Shown: one piece after another, positions 9,837 to 18,226 of the stretch | How the letters are laid out: every line of letters starts with the position of its first letter | How positions within the stretch are numbered: the stretch's first letter is position 1 | Source of the DNA: Desulfovibrio sp. | Lineage (GTDB): Bacteria > Desulfobacterota > Desulfovibrionia > Desulfovibrionales > Desulfovibrionaceae | NCBI GenBank assembly: GCA_031272715.1 | Contig: JAISTH010000025.1 | Span: 1-37,804, forward strand | DNA length: 37,804 bases | Reading direction: 5' to 3' | Program-made: the position numbers and the translations under genes | Notes under the pieces: model-generated | The model's input: only the letters and a program-made list of their open reading frames with translations | What the model was told of the DNA's origin: nothing | The model's database searches: none

Positions 9837-9882
9837 ATCCCCGGGAGGCCAGGGAGCGGCCCATTTGCCCTTCCCGGGGGAT
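9837..9882 (+). terminator. possible transcription end after hisA
   Basis: ATCCCCGGGA (9837-9846) can pair with TCCCGGGGGAT (9872-9882) with one bulged base. There is no T-tract after it, so intrinsic termination is uncertain. It separates the his cluster from the promoter at 9902. Confidence 0.3.
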
Positions 9883-9901
9883 TCCCGGGGCGATGGGTCC
9901 C

Positions 9902-9930
9902 TTGACGTGTCGGGTTTTTCGTGGCAGCAT
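9902..9930 (+). promoter_or_regulatory. promoter of ATPase-nuclease copy 1 (pseudogene)
   Basis: TTGACG (9902-9907), 17 bases, CAGCAT (9925-9930). The same layout, TTGACA-N17-CAGAAT and TTGACA-N17-GAGAAT, precedes the two intact paralogues at a similar distance from the ATG, which supports all three. Confidence 0.55.
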
Positions 9931-10007
9931 GTCCGCCTGGTCCCAGGCAAGCGCACCTGCGCCCGAATCTCCGCCGCCACGCACCCCCCTCAAGGAGGAG
10001 GCGCACC

Positions 10008-11751
10008 ATGTCCAGACCCGCTCCGCCGACCATCCTTCCCGGCTCCCCGCCGCCCCTCCCCCCCACCGATGAAGCGCGATTCGACTTCATCCGCAAGGTG
10101 TGCGCCATCTACGTGGACAAGACGCAGTTCATCCGGCGGATGGTCACGGACAAGGGCCACTCCTTCTTCTGCGTCCGGCCGCGGCGGTTCGGCAAGTCCC
10201 TGATGACCACCACCCTCGAGTCCTTCTTCCGGGGGGAGAAGGAACTCTTCCGTGGGCTTGCCATCGAAGAACACATGGAAAGCGATGCCTTCTCCGAACA
10301 TCCGGTCGTCTCCCTGGACATGAGCGCCCCCCTACGCACGGTGGCATCAAAGCCATGAACGAAGGGTTGATGGCGCAACTTCGGTTGAACACCTACAGGA
10401 AAGGCGTGTCCGTGCGGGGGAAGGATCCTATGGTGGCCTTCGGCAACCTCCTGGCGGATATACACGAAAAAGCGGACCAATTGCAATTATCGTCGACGAG
10501 TACGACACCCCTCTGACAGACACGCGTGACAATCCGAAGGCTCAAGAAGCCGTGCGAAAACTGATGAGGAATTTCTACACTGTCATAAACACCTATGACA
10601 AGAAGGGATTCATTTGTTTTGTGTTCATAACCGGGATCAGCAAATTTGCAAAAGGTGGCGTTCTTTCTGGATTAGATGACCTTGTTGACATCTCATTTAG
10701 TGATGACTATAGTTCGATATTCGGTTTTACTGAAAATGAAATTATAGAAAATTTCTCGGCATATATTGATGCCGCCGCAGAAAAGCTCTCGTTTACGCCA
10801 CAAACCTTACTGAATAGACTTCGAGACTACTACGATGGCTATTTTTTCGGAGGAACGGAGAATGTTTACAACCCTGTAGCCATAGTTTCCTTCTTCGAAA
10901 AACTTGATTTTGTACCATATTGGATCAGAACGGGAAGCAGTGAATACATGAAAAAATATCTATACGATAACAAAATCACTTTAGATTACTTTGTCAACAC
11001 ACCAATTTCACTTGAAGAAATAACCTCACCAGGTGAAATAACCAACACTATTGCCCCTGAACGATTTCTCTATCAGGCAGGGTATCTTACAGTACGCGCC
11101 ACGGAGAAAAAAAGAGAAATATTCTACTATCTGACATACCCAAACTATGAAGTACGTGCAAACATGATGTCGCTTATTACCAGAAATTTCATCTCTGAAT
11201 GAAATGAAATTCGCAGATCACAAGCAGAATTTTTCTATCTTCTTGGCACACGTAAATACGCAGAAGCATTTCTTGAATTCAATGAGATGCTTAAAAGAAT
11301 CCCGCATGACAATTCTATTTCCGGGGGCGACGACAAAGAAGTCTCCCCTCTCTATCGCAAGCTGATTATAGGATTTCTTTATGGGACAGAACTGTTTGTC
11401 ATGTCTGATATGCACTCGAAATCCAAAAATTCAGGAATAGTATTTGAATGTGGTAAAAAACCATACATAGTTGAACTCAAGACAGCTGTCGGCGAGAATA
11501 ATGCCCTGAAAGAACTTGTCAAGGCAATGAAACAAATCGACAAAGAGAGCTACACTGGCGTCTTCCCAAATCCAATGGCCATCGGATTGATCGTCGATGA
11601 GGAGGAGCGGCTCATCACGCACATGTGCATCGAGACGGAAGTGTACCATCTCAAAAAACGCAAACTGACCCATCTGGGCAAGTTGAACGAACTTGCTGCG
11701 GCAGCGTCCCGAAAAGGAAGCAGGACCACCGCGCGGCCAGGGACGCCGTAG
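10008..11751 (+). pseudogene. AAA-ATPase / PD-(D/E)XK nuclease family protein, copy 1, disrupted
   Basis: Aligned by eye to the two intact paralogues downstream, this copy covers the whole gene but has three lesions. A one-base deletion near 10330-10345, just after the LDMSAP motif, shifts the frame. A second one-base loss near 10475-10482, just before IVDEYDTPL, shifts it again. An in-frame TGA at 11200-11202 stands where copy 2 has CGA (arginine), a simple C-to-T change. Between the lesions the protein is well preserved: the ATP-binding loop RPRRFGKS, Walker B IIVDEYD, FITGISKF, DYYDGYFFGGTENVYNP and the nuclease-like IVELKTA. The start keeps AAGGAGGAG upstream. It is more diverged than copies 2 and 3 and is probably a decaying member. 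Programmed frameshifting is unlikely because there are three independent lesions. Confidence 0.9.
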
Positions 11752-12045
11752 CCGTCCCCACAGAAAGGATTGTGCCATGGGGGCATCGGGCCCCGAACGG
11801 TCCGGCGGCAGCCCCCATGCATATGGGGAGTCCCGATGCCGGTGACGGACGGACCGCCCCGTCCGCCCATGCCGCCGCAGCGGCGGCGCAGAGCACGGCG
11901 GACCTCGTCGATGGGAGCTGGAGTACCGCCCAAAGGGACGCAAGGTGCGCTCTTGACATCGTCCGTCCCTTGTGACAGAATCCCCGCAACGTTGCAGAGC
12001 ATGAAGGCGCCCGGCTCTCGGCCTCGCCCTCAAAGGAGTCGTCCC
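11752..12045 (+). repeat. duplicated inter-gene spacer, first copy (second at 13807-14102)
   Basis: The spacer after copy 1 and the spacer after copy 2 are homologous throughout, including CAGAAAGGATTG, TCGGGCCCCGAACGG, the CCCCATGCATATGGGG palindrome, TTGACATCGTCCGTCCCTTG and AAAGGAGTCGTCCCATG. The duplicated unit is therefore gene plus spacer, about 2.06 kb. In this copy GGCATCGGG (11782-11790) pairs perfectly with CCCGATGCC (11832-11840) around the inner hairpin CCCCAT/ATGGGG (11813-11828). The homologous part ends after the start of copy 3; the sequence after copy 3 is different. Confidence 0.85.
11953..11981 (+). promoter_or_regulatory. promoter of ATPase-nuclease copy 2
   Basis: TTGACA (11953-11958), 17 bases, CAGAAT (11976-11981), followed by a leader of about 57 nt and AAAGGAG before the ATG at 12046. 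Confidence 0.65.
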
Positions 12046-13806
12046 ATGCCCCTCCCCGTATCCCCGCACCCCCTCCCTCCCATCGGCGAACCGCGATTCG
12101 CCTACATCCGCAAGGCGAACGCCATCTACGTGGACAAGACAGAATTCATCCAGCGGATGGTTTCGAGCATAGACTGCAAATTCTTCTGCGCCAGGCCGCG
12201 CCGATTCGGCAAGTCCTTGATGATCACCACCCTCGAATCCTTCTTCAGGGGGGAGAAGGCGCTCTTCCGTGGCCTTGCCATCGAAGAATACATGGAGAGC
12301 GATGCATTCTCCGAACATCCGGTCATATTGCTCGACATGAGCGCCCCACGGACACGCATGGGCATCAGTGTCCTGCAGGAAGGGCTGATGGCGCGACTCG
12401 GGTTGAACGCCTCGGCAAACGGCGTGTCGCTGCGGGGAACGGATCCAACGGTGGCCTTCGGCAACCTCATGGAAGACATATACAAAAAAAGAGGAGAGAT
12501 TGTACTCCTTGTCGATGAATATGACGCCCCCCTACTGAAAACATTAGATAAACCAGAAGTCCACGAGGAAGTTCGAGAAGAGCTTAGGGATTTCTATACG
12601 ATGATAAAATCCTATGACCTACTGGGGTTCATTCATCTGGTTTTCATAACGGGCATCAGCAAATTTTCAAAACTTGGCATATTCTCTGAGTTGAATAATG
12701 TAATAGATATCTCATTTGATGATGAATATGCAACAATGTATGGATATACCGAGAAAGAGATCATTGACAATTTTTCCACATACATAGACATTGCAGCTGA
12801 AAAGCTATCACTTACGCCAGAAACTTTAATGGGTAGACTTCGTGATTACTACGATGGCTATTTTTTCGGGGGCACAGAGAACGTATACAACCCTGTGTCA
12901 ATAGCCTCATTTTTCAAACATAATAAATTTGCTCCATACTGGATCCGTACCGGTAGCCAAGAATTTATCACAAAATATACCGCAACGCACAATATCGCAC
13001 TCGGTCAATTTGAGAATATCGCAATCGCACATGAAGAAATAACCGAACCAGGTGAAATAACCAAAAGCCTTAGCCCTGAATATTTTCTCTACCAAGCAGG
13101 ATATCTCACAGTTCGTGCCGCAGAAGAAGACGGAAAACCTGCCTACTATTTAACATATCCAAACTATGAAGTTCGTGCCGCAATGCTCTCTCTCATTACC
13201 AATAATTTCTTCAAAGTTCGAAATGATGTTACTAAATTGCAAAGAAAATTTGCCAGTCTCCTTTATAAATCTGCATATGCCGATGCCTTCTTAGAATTTA
13301 ATGAAGTTCTTGAAAGAATACCGTATGATGATGCAGTTGATGGTGAAGCCGATGGCAAGGTCGGTGGCAAAGCCAGTGGCAAAGTAGTTAAACTTGGCCA
13401 GGCTCACTACAGAGAACCTATTCTCGGGTTTCTCTATGGGTCAGAATTGTTCTTCATAGCAGAGATACACTCAAACAAAGGAAGACCAGACATCGTATTC
13501 GATTACGGTGAGAAGACATTCGTTATCGAACTCAAGACAGCTATCGGAGAGAAGAAGTCGTTAATTGAGCTCCTCGGGGCCATGAAACAGATTGACGAAG
13601 GAAACTACACAGGCCGATTTCCAGATCCCGTTGCCGTAGGATTGGTCGTCGATGAGGAGGACCGGCTCATCACACACATATGCATAGAGACGGAAGTGTA
13701 CCACGTCAAAAAACGCAAACTGACCCATCTGGGCAAGTTGAACGAACTTGCTGCGGCAGCGTCCCGAAAAGGAAGTAGGACCGCCGCGCGGCCAGGGACG
13801 CCGTAG
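12046..13806 (+). CDS. AAA-ATPase-like / PD-(D/E)XK nuclease family protein, copy 2
   Basis: The 586-residue product has an N-terminal AAA-type ATPase domain: ATP-binding loop ARPRRFGKS at 49-57, Walker B IVLLVDEYD at 152-160, and FITGISKF at about 200-207. A middle region carries DYYDGYFFGGTENVYNP (268-284). The C-terminal domain has the PD-(D/E)XK pattern GRPDIVF...VIELK (Asp482, Glu495, Lys497). This matches the widespread multi-copy family described by AAA-ATPase_like plus PDDEXK_9 domains; its function is not established, and nuclease activity is inferred only from the motif. Start: AAAGGAG 8 bases before ATG 12046. Codons about 1-145 and the last 50 are GC-rich, while about 145-530 are AT-rich. 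A DGKV-type tetrapeptide repeat lies at 432-447. It lies between paralogues and has its own promoter. Confidence 0.88.
   Translation: MPLPVSPHPLPPIGEPRFAYIRKANAIYVDKTEFIQRMVSSIDCKFFCARPRRFGKSLMITTLESFFRGEKALFRGLAIEEYMESDAFSEHPVILLDMSAPRTRMGISVLQEGLMARLGLNASANGVSLRGTDPTVAFGNLMEDIYKKRGEIVLLVDEYDAPLLKTLDKPEVHEEVREELRDFYTMIKSYDLLGFIHLVFITGISKFSKLGIFSELNNVIDISFDDEYATMYGYTEKEIIDNFSTYIDIAAEKLSLTPETLMGRLRDYYDGYFFGGTENVYNPVSIASFFKHNKFAPYWIRTGSQEFITKYTATHNIALGQFENIAIAHEEITEPGEITKSLSPEYFLYQAGYLTVRAAEEDGKPAYYLTYPNYEVRAAMLSLITNNFFKVRNDVTKLQRKFASLLYKSAYADAFLEFNEVLERIPYDDAVDGEADGKVGGKASGKVVKLGQAHYREPILGFLYGSELFFIAEIHSNKGRPDIVFDYGEKTFVIELKTAIGEKKSLIELLGAMKQIDEGNYTGRFPDPVAVGLVVDEEDRLITHICIETEVYHVKKRKLTHLGKLNELAAAASRKGSRTAARPGTP
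13339..13386 (+). repeat. 12-bp coding tandem repeat in copy 2 (4 units)
   Basis: Four 12-base units encode DGEA, DGKV, GGKA and SGKV just before the nuclease-like domain. Copy 3 has seven units at the same site and copy 1 has none, so the length changes in whole codon multiples, as expected of slipped-strand expansion. Confidence 0.8.
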
Positions 13807-14102
13807 CCGTCACCACAGAAAGGATTGCGCCATGGGGCATCGGGCCCCGAACGGTTCGGCGGCAGTCCCCATGCATATGGGGAGTTCCGGGGCCGGCAAC
13901 GGCCGGATCGATTAGTCCGCCCATTCCGCCCCGGCACGCAGAGCACGGCAGGCCTCGTCAGCGGGAGTGAGAGTACTGCCCAATGGGACTCAAGGTGCAC
14001 CCTTGACATCGTCCGTCCCTTGTGAGAGAATCCCCGCATTGTTGCAGAGCACGATGGCGCCCGGTTCTCGGCACCCGCCCTCGCCATCAAAGGAGTCGTC
14101 CC
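13807..14102 (+). repeat. duplicated inter-gene spacer, second copy
   Basis: Homologous to 11752-12045. The inner palindrome CCCCAT-GCAT-ATGGGG (13867-13882) is kept exactly. The outer stem of the first copy is lost, but a different outer pairing is possible (GGGCCCCGAAC with GTTCCGGGGCC). A short ATG frame with an upstream AAGGA exists in both spacers, but its reading frame is not conserved between them. Confidence 0.8.
14003..14031 (+). promoter_or_regulatory. promoter of ATPase-nuclease copy 3
   Basis: TTGACA (14003-14008), 17 bases, GAGAAT (14026-14031). It is identical to the copy 2 promoter except for the first base of the -10 box, which is G instead of C. Confidence 0.6.
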
Positions 14103-15872
14103 ATGTCCCTCCTCGCCCCCCCGCATCCCCTCCCCCCCATTGAAGATCCACTATTCGATGCCATCCGCGAGGCAAACGAAGTCTACGTGGACAAAACGGG
14201 ATTCATCCAGCGCATGGTCTCGGGGCGCAAGCGCAAGTTTTTCTGCGCCCGTCCGCGCCGATTCGGCAAGTCACTGATGGTCACCACCCTCGAGTCCTTC
14301 TTTCGGGGAGAGAAGGAACTCTTCCAGGGGCTTGCCATCGAGGAGTACATGGAAAGTGATGCATACTCCGAGCATCCGGTCATCTCCCTCGACATGAGCG
14401 CCCCACGGACGCGCATGGGCATCGGCGTCCTGCAGGAAGGACTGATGGCACAACTCGGACTGAACGCCTCAGCAAACGGCGTGTCGCTACGGGGAACGGA
14501 TCCAACGGTGGCCTTCGGCAACCTCATGGAAGACATACACAAAAAAAGTGGAAGACTTGTAATCCTTATTGACGAATATGATGCCCCTCTCTTGAGAGCA
14601 TTTAATAAAGCAGAAATCTATGAAGACGTGCGGGAAGAGCTAAGAGATTTCTACACGATGATAAAACCTTACGACAAACAGAGATTTCTTCGTCTCGTAT
14701 TCATTACTGGGATCAGTAAATTTGCAAAACTTGGCATATTCTCTGGGTTAAATAATGTTACAGATATCTCATTCGAAGACGAATATGCAACAATGTTTGG
14801 ATATACCGAGAAGGAAATCCTTGACAATTTTTCTGCTTACATTGAAATTGTCGCTGAAAAGCTATCACTTACGCCAAAAACTTTAATGGGTAGACTTCGT
14901 GATTACTACGATGGCTATTTTTTCGGAGGGACAGAGAACGTATACAACCCCGTGTCCATAGTTTCCTTTTTTGAAAAAAATAAATTCGCACCTTACTGGA
15001 TCCGTACTGGCAGCCAGGAATTTATCACAAAATACATCTCAGAGAGAAAAGTCACACTCAGTCAATTTGAGAATATTACGATCTCACCTGAAGAGATAAC
15101 AGAGCCTGGTGAAATAACGAGAAACCTTAGCCCTGAATATTTTCTCTACCAGGCAGGATATCTCACAGTTCGTGTCACAGAAGAAAACGGAAAACCTGCC
15201 TACTATTTAACATATCCAAACTATGAAGTTCGTGCCGCAATGCTCTCTCTCATTACCAATAATTTCTTCAAAGTTCGGAATGCCGTTACTGAATTACAAA
15301 GAAAATTTGCCAATCTCCTTTATAAATCTGCATATGCAGAAGCCTTCTTAGAATTTAATGAAGTTCTTGAAAGAATACCATATGATGATGCAGTTGATAG
15401 TGAAGCCGTTGGCAAAGTCGATAGCAAATCTGATGGCAAAGTCGATGGCAAAACTTGTGGCAAAGCCGATGGCAAAGTTGTCAAACTTGGCCAGGCTCAC
15501 TACAGAGAACCTATTCTCGGGTTTCTCTATGGATCAGAATTATTCTTCATAGCAGAGATACATTCAAACAAAGGAAGACCAGACATCGTATTCGATTACG
15601 GTGAGAAGACATTCGTTATCGAACTCAAAACAGCTATCGGAGAGAAAAAATCGTTGAATGAACTTCTCTTTGCCATGAAACAAATGGACGAAGGAAACTA
15701 CACGGGCCGATTCCCAAATCCAGTTGCCGTAGGATTGGTCGTCGATGAGAAGGACCGACTCATCACGCACATATGCATAGAAACTGACGTGTACCACGTC
15801 CAAAAGCGGAAACTGACCCATCTGGGCAAGTTGAACGAACTCGCTGCCGCGGCGGACGGGGAAGGGAAGTAG
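14103..15872 (+). CDS. AAA-ATPase-like / PD-(D/E)XK nuclease family protein, copy 3
   Basis: The 589-residue product is a close paralogue of copy 2, with the same motifs: RPRRFGKS, the Walker B VILIDEYD, FITGISKF, DYYDGYFFGGTENVYNP, GRPDIVF and VIELKTA. It differs mainly near residues 18-45, in the tetrapeptide repeat (seven units against four) and at the C-terminus, where it stops at TAG 15870 with ADGEGK while copy 2 reads on for eight more codons in another frame. AAAGGAG lies 8 bases before the ATG. The middle of the gene (from about 14535) is clearly AT-richer than its first 430 bases and than the flanking genome. It is probably a functional enzyme of a poorly understood family; a role in defence, recombination or selfish-element biology is possible but nothing here decides. 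Confidence 0.88.
   Translation: MSLLAPPHPLPPIEDPLFDAIREANEVYVDKTGFIQRMVSGRKRKFFCARPRRFGKSLMVTTLESFFRGEKELFQGLAIEEYMESDAYSEHPVISLDMSAPRTRMGIGVLQEGLMAQLGLNASANGVSLRGTDPTVAFGNLMEDIHKKSGRLVILIDEYDAPLLRAFNKAEIYEDVREELRDFYTMIKPYDKQRFLRLVFITGISKFAKLGIFSGLNNVTDISFEDEYATMFGYTEKEILDNFSAYIEIVAEKLSLTPKTLMGRLRDYYDGYFFGGTENVYNPVSIVSFFEKNKFAPYWIRTGSQEFITKYISERKVTLSQFENITISPEEITEPGEITRNLSPEYFLYQAGYLTVRVTEENGKPAYYLTYPNYEVRAAMLSLITNNFFKVRNAVTELQRKFANLLYKSAYAEAFLEFNEVLERIPYDDAVDSEAVGKVDSKSDGKVDGKTCGKADGKVVKLGQAHYREPILGFLYGSELFFIAEIHSNKGRPDIVFDYGEKTFVIELKTAIGEKKSLNELLFAMKQMDEGNYTGRFPNPVAVGLVVDEKDRLITHICIETDVYHVQKRKLTHLGKLNELAAAADGEGK
15396..15479 (+). repeat. 12-bp coding tandem repeat in copy 3 (7 units)
   Basis: Seven 12-base units encode DSEA, VGKV, DSKS, DGKV, DGKT, CGKA and DGKV, at exactly the same codon (432) where copy 2 has four units. 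Confidence 0.8.
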
Positions 15873-16021
15873 GACCGTTGCGGAGGCAGGGGATGTCCCG
15901 GGATCCTCGCCATGCCGGAGGTGTGAAGCAGGGCGGCCTTGCCGACCACATGATCCAGGGCCGCCGAGAGGGATGACTAGGCGAGGGGTGCGGACGCCCC
16001 TCCCACACACGGTCCCCGGAC

Positions 16022-16091
16022 GGCCCGGGGCGCGGGCGAGAAAAAAATTTCCCGGGCCGGGGTTGACGATGCCCGAACCGACCTTATCCTC
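16022..16091 (+). promoter_or_regulatory. hsp20 promoter region with upstream inverted repeat
   Basis: TTGACG (16063-16068), 17 bases, TATCCT (16086-16091) fits a sigma-70 promoter. The same place can be read as a heat-shock sigma-32 type site (TTGACG, 13 bases, CCTTATCC). Directly upstream, GGCCCGGG (16022-16029) and CCCGGGCC (16051-16058) form an inverted repeat across an A/T-rich centre, a possible operator. It is not a CIRCE element. Confidence 0.5.
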
Positions 16092-16125
16092 TTTGTACCG
16101 ACAAAAAAACCAAGGAGGATATGCC

Positions 16126-16662
16126 ATGCCGACTTTCTACACGCCCCGCAAGTGGGTCAAGGCGCATCCCGACCAGAACGCCGCCGGCGAGCAAGGAAGG
16201 GAACGCGGATACGCGACCGTCGCCCGGCTCCACAACGACATCGACAGCCTCTTCGACGGCTTCATCAGCCCCTGGCTCGACTTCGACCTGCTGGGCCGCA
16301 GGAACCTCAAGCCCTCCGCAGCAGGCACCGTGACTCCCAGGCTCGACGTCCACAGCGACGACCAGAAGTACACCATCACGGCGGAACTCCCCGGCGTCTC
16401 CATGAGCGACGTCTCCCTGGAGGTGAAGGAGAACACCCTGCACCTGCGCGGGGAGAAGAAGGTGGAGTCCGAGGAGGAGAAGAAGGACTACCACATCAGC
16501 GAGCGCATGTACGGTTCCTTCGAGCGCGCCCTCTCCCTCCCCGAGGACGCCGTGGTGGACGCGATCAAGGCGTCCCAGAAGGACGGCGTCCTCACCGTCA
16601 CCATCCCGAGGAAGCAGCCGGAGAAGGCCGCCACACGCTCCATCACCATCGATCAGGGCTGA
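16126..16662 (+). CDS. Hsp20/alpha-crystallin family small heat-shock protein
   Basis: The 178-residue product is an ATP-independent holdase chaperone that binds unfolding proteins in the cytoplasm. The alpha-crystallin domain spans residues about 67-165: it begins PRLDVHSDDQKYTITAELPG, has NTLHLRGEKK, and ends with the family signature DGVLTVTIPR. The N-terminal 65 residues include LHNDIDSLFDGFISPW, typical of class A bacterial Hsp20. The C-terminal I-x-I anchor appears as SITID. Two ATGs follow the AAGGAGG; the one at 16126 (7 bases downstream) is in frame, while the one at 16121 is too close and out of frame. It is a single-gene unit ended by a strong terminator at 16687. Confidence 0.93.
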   Translation: MPTFYTPRKWVKAHPDQNAAGEQGRERGYATVARLHNDIDSLFDGFISPWLDFDLLGRRNLKPSAAGTVTPRLDVHSDDQKYTITAELPGVSMSDVSLEVKENTLHLRGEKKVESEEEKKDYHISERMYGSFERALSLPEDAVVDAIKASQKDGVLTVTIPRKQPEKAATRSITIDQG

Positions 16663-16686
16663 ACGCGCCCACCCCTGACACGAAAC

Positions 16687-16718
16687 GAGGCGGCCCCCAC
16701 GGGGCCGCCTCGCATTTT
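16687..16718. terminator. bidirectional terminator between hsp20 and the convergent glycosyltransferase gene
   Basis: GAGGCGGCCCC (16687-16697) and GGGGCCGCCTC (16701-16711) form a perfect 11-bp stem with a 3-base loop, followed by GCATTTT. It sits 25 bases after the hsp20 stop and 80 bases from the end of the minus-strand gene. Confidence 0.85.
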
Positions 16719-16789
16719 CCTGATCACTCGGATCCGAAGGGAGGCGATGCCGCCCCATCGGACTCCGTCCCCTTCCGGGACCCTCCGCC

Positions 16790-18226
16790 TCAGCGATCCT
16801 TCGGCGGCTTCAGATTGTAGTCCTTCATCAGACGGGTGATGTGCCCGATGACCTGCTGCCCGGTGATGAGGCGGGAACACTCGAACTGCCTGTCGGTGCC
16901 CTTGTGGCGCGGGCACCAGAGGAAGTCGTGGTGGTCGAAGTTGCAGTCCGTGGCGTCCCAGCACCCGGTGCAGCCGTGGGAGCTGTACACCCGGTAGGGG
17001 GTCACGAACTCGCAGATGGGCAGGGTGAATCCGCTGATGAGCACGATCGGCACCTTGCAGCACCAGGCCAGCCAGGACAGGCCGCTGGAGAGGCCGATGA
17101 AGAAGTCCGCGTGACGGATCAGCGCGATGCGTTCGCCCAGGGGCAGGTTCCCGGTGAAGTCCTCGGCGTCGTGGGGGACGTGGTTCCAGATGTGGCCCAT
17201 CCCCGTGATGGCGTCCTTGTCGATGGCCAGCACCCTGTAGCCCATCTCCCTGAGGTGCTTCACCACGATGGTCCAGCCGTGGCCGTTGTTCCAGAACTTG
17301 GCCTGGCAGGAGCTCTTGGTGGCGATGCAGACGTAGGGCTCCTCGATGCGCCTGGGGATGTCCAGGTTGACCTTGGGGGGCTCCTCCGTGGGGTCCACGC
17401 CGAGGATGTAGCCTGCGGTGCGGTGCAGTCCCACCTGCCGGAAGTCGATGGGCTGGGCGTCCCTGTTGCCCCGGAAGAAGAGGCCCACGCGGTAGGACGC
17501 GTAGGGGTACTTCGTGACGACCGTCTGGGGGGTGTTCAGGGTCATGTTCGGGTACTGGTCCTTGAAGATCTCGATGAGATTGTCCGCGAGGGCGCATTCC
17601 AGCTGGCAGTCGTGCTTCCTCTGGAACTTGTCCGCATAGGGGAACCAGCCCACCAGGTCGCCCAGGGTGCCGACCGGGAACTTGATCAGCACGTGCTTCC
17701 CCTGCATGTTCAGGGCGTGGTCGACCAGGGGGCTGGGGTTGCCCTGCTCCCAGACCTTGATGACGAAGGGGATGTAGTACTTCTTCGTGGAGACCACCCA
17801 CCCCTCGTTGGCGTCGCAGGCGAAGATGACGTTGCCGGACTCGGCGTCGTGGATCTCGGCGTGCCACTTTCCCGGGGGCAGCCAGATCCTGGCTCCGTCG
17901 TTGAAGTCGTAGCGCACGCCCTTGGGCCCTTCCTGGGTCGGGATGTCGGGCGGCGGGATGAAGAAGGGATCCTGGCGGACGCCCACTCCTGCGGCCTGGG
18001 CCGGATCCGGGGAGGCGGGCGCGGTCTGTCCGGTGGCGCCCTGGGAGGCGAAGGCGGCGGGATCGTCAAGTCCGCCGGGAGCGGCGGAGGATCCCGGCCC
18101 CGATGCCGGTTGCGGGGCCGAGCCCACTTCCACCGAGGTCGCCGCCGAGGCGGCGCTGACTGGGGTTTCGACCGATGAGGCGGAGTCCTTGGCGGGTTCG
18201 CTGGTCTCGTTGCGCTTTGGTGGCAT
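16790..18226 (-). CDS. autotransporter strand-loop-strand O-heptosyltransferase (TibC/Aah-like)
   Basis: The 478-residue product resembles the TibC/Aah family, which adds heptose from ADP-heptose to serines of AIDA-I-type autotransporter adhesins in the cytoplasm. Diagnostic features: the beta-rich start (GVRYDFNDGARIWLPPGKWH), a GT-B type C-terminal half (FIGLSSGLSWLAWCCKVPIV), and the cysteine cluster that binds iron in TibC: Cys419, Cys422, Cys438 and probably Cys450, in HGCTGCWDATDC and FLWCPRHKG. The first 85 residues are Ala/Ser/Pro-rich and likely disordered, an addition to the usual enzyme. GGAGGT lies 4 bases before the ATG at 18226, so the long start is firm. No autotransporter gene lies in this window, so the substrate must be encoded elsewhere. 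Confidence 0.88.
   Translation of the reverse strand: MPPKRNETSEPAKDSASSVETPVSAASAATSVEVGSAPQPASGPGSSAAPGGLDDPAAFASQGATGQTAPASPDPAQAAGVGVRQDPFFIPPPDIPTQEGPKGVRYDFNDGARIWLPPGKWHAEIHDAESGNVIFACDANEGWVVSTKKYYIPFVIKVWEQGNPSPLVDHALNMQGKHVLIKFPVGTLGDLVGWFPYADKFQRKHDCQLECALADNLIEIFKDQYPNMTLNTPQTVVTKYPYASYRVGLFFRGNRDAQPIDFRQVGLHRTAGYILGVDPTEEPPKVNLDIPRRIEEPYVCIATKSSCQAKFWNNGHGWTIVVKHLREMGYRVLAIDKDAITGMGHIWNHVPHDAEDFTGNLPLGERIALIRHADFFIGLSSGLSWLAWCCKVPIVLISGFTLPICEFVTPYRVYSSHGCTGCWDATDCNFDHHDFLWCPRHKGTDRQFECSRLITGQQVIGHITRLMKDYNLKPPKDR

Noticed and set aside
10008-11751. Programmed frameshifting or stop read-through in ATPase copy 1
   Set aside because: Three separate lesions at sites without slippery sequence or recoding signal, in the most diverged copy; simple gene decay is more likely.
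11778-11846. 22-codon frame with an upstream AAAGGA in the spacer after ATPase copy 1
   Set aside because: The equivalent frame in the second spacer is shifted and encodes a different peptide, so there is no selection for it as protein.
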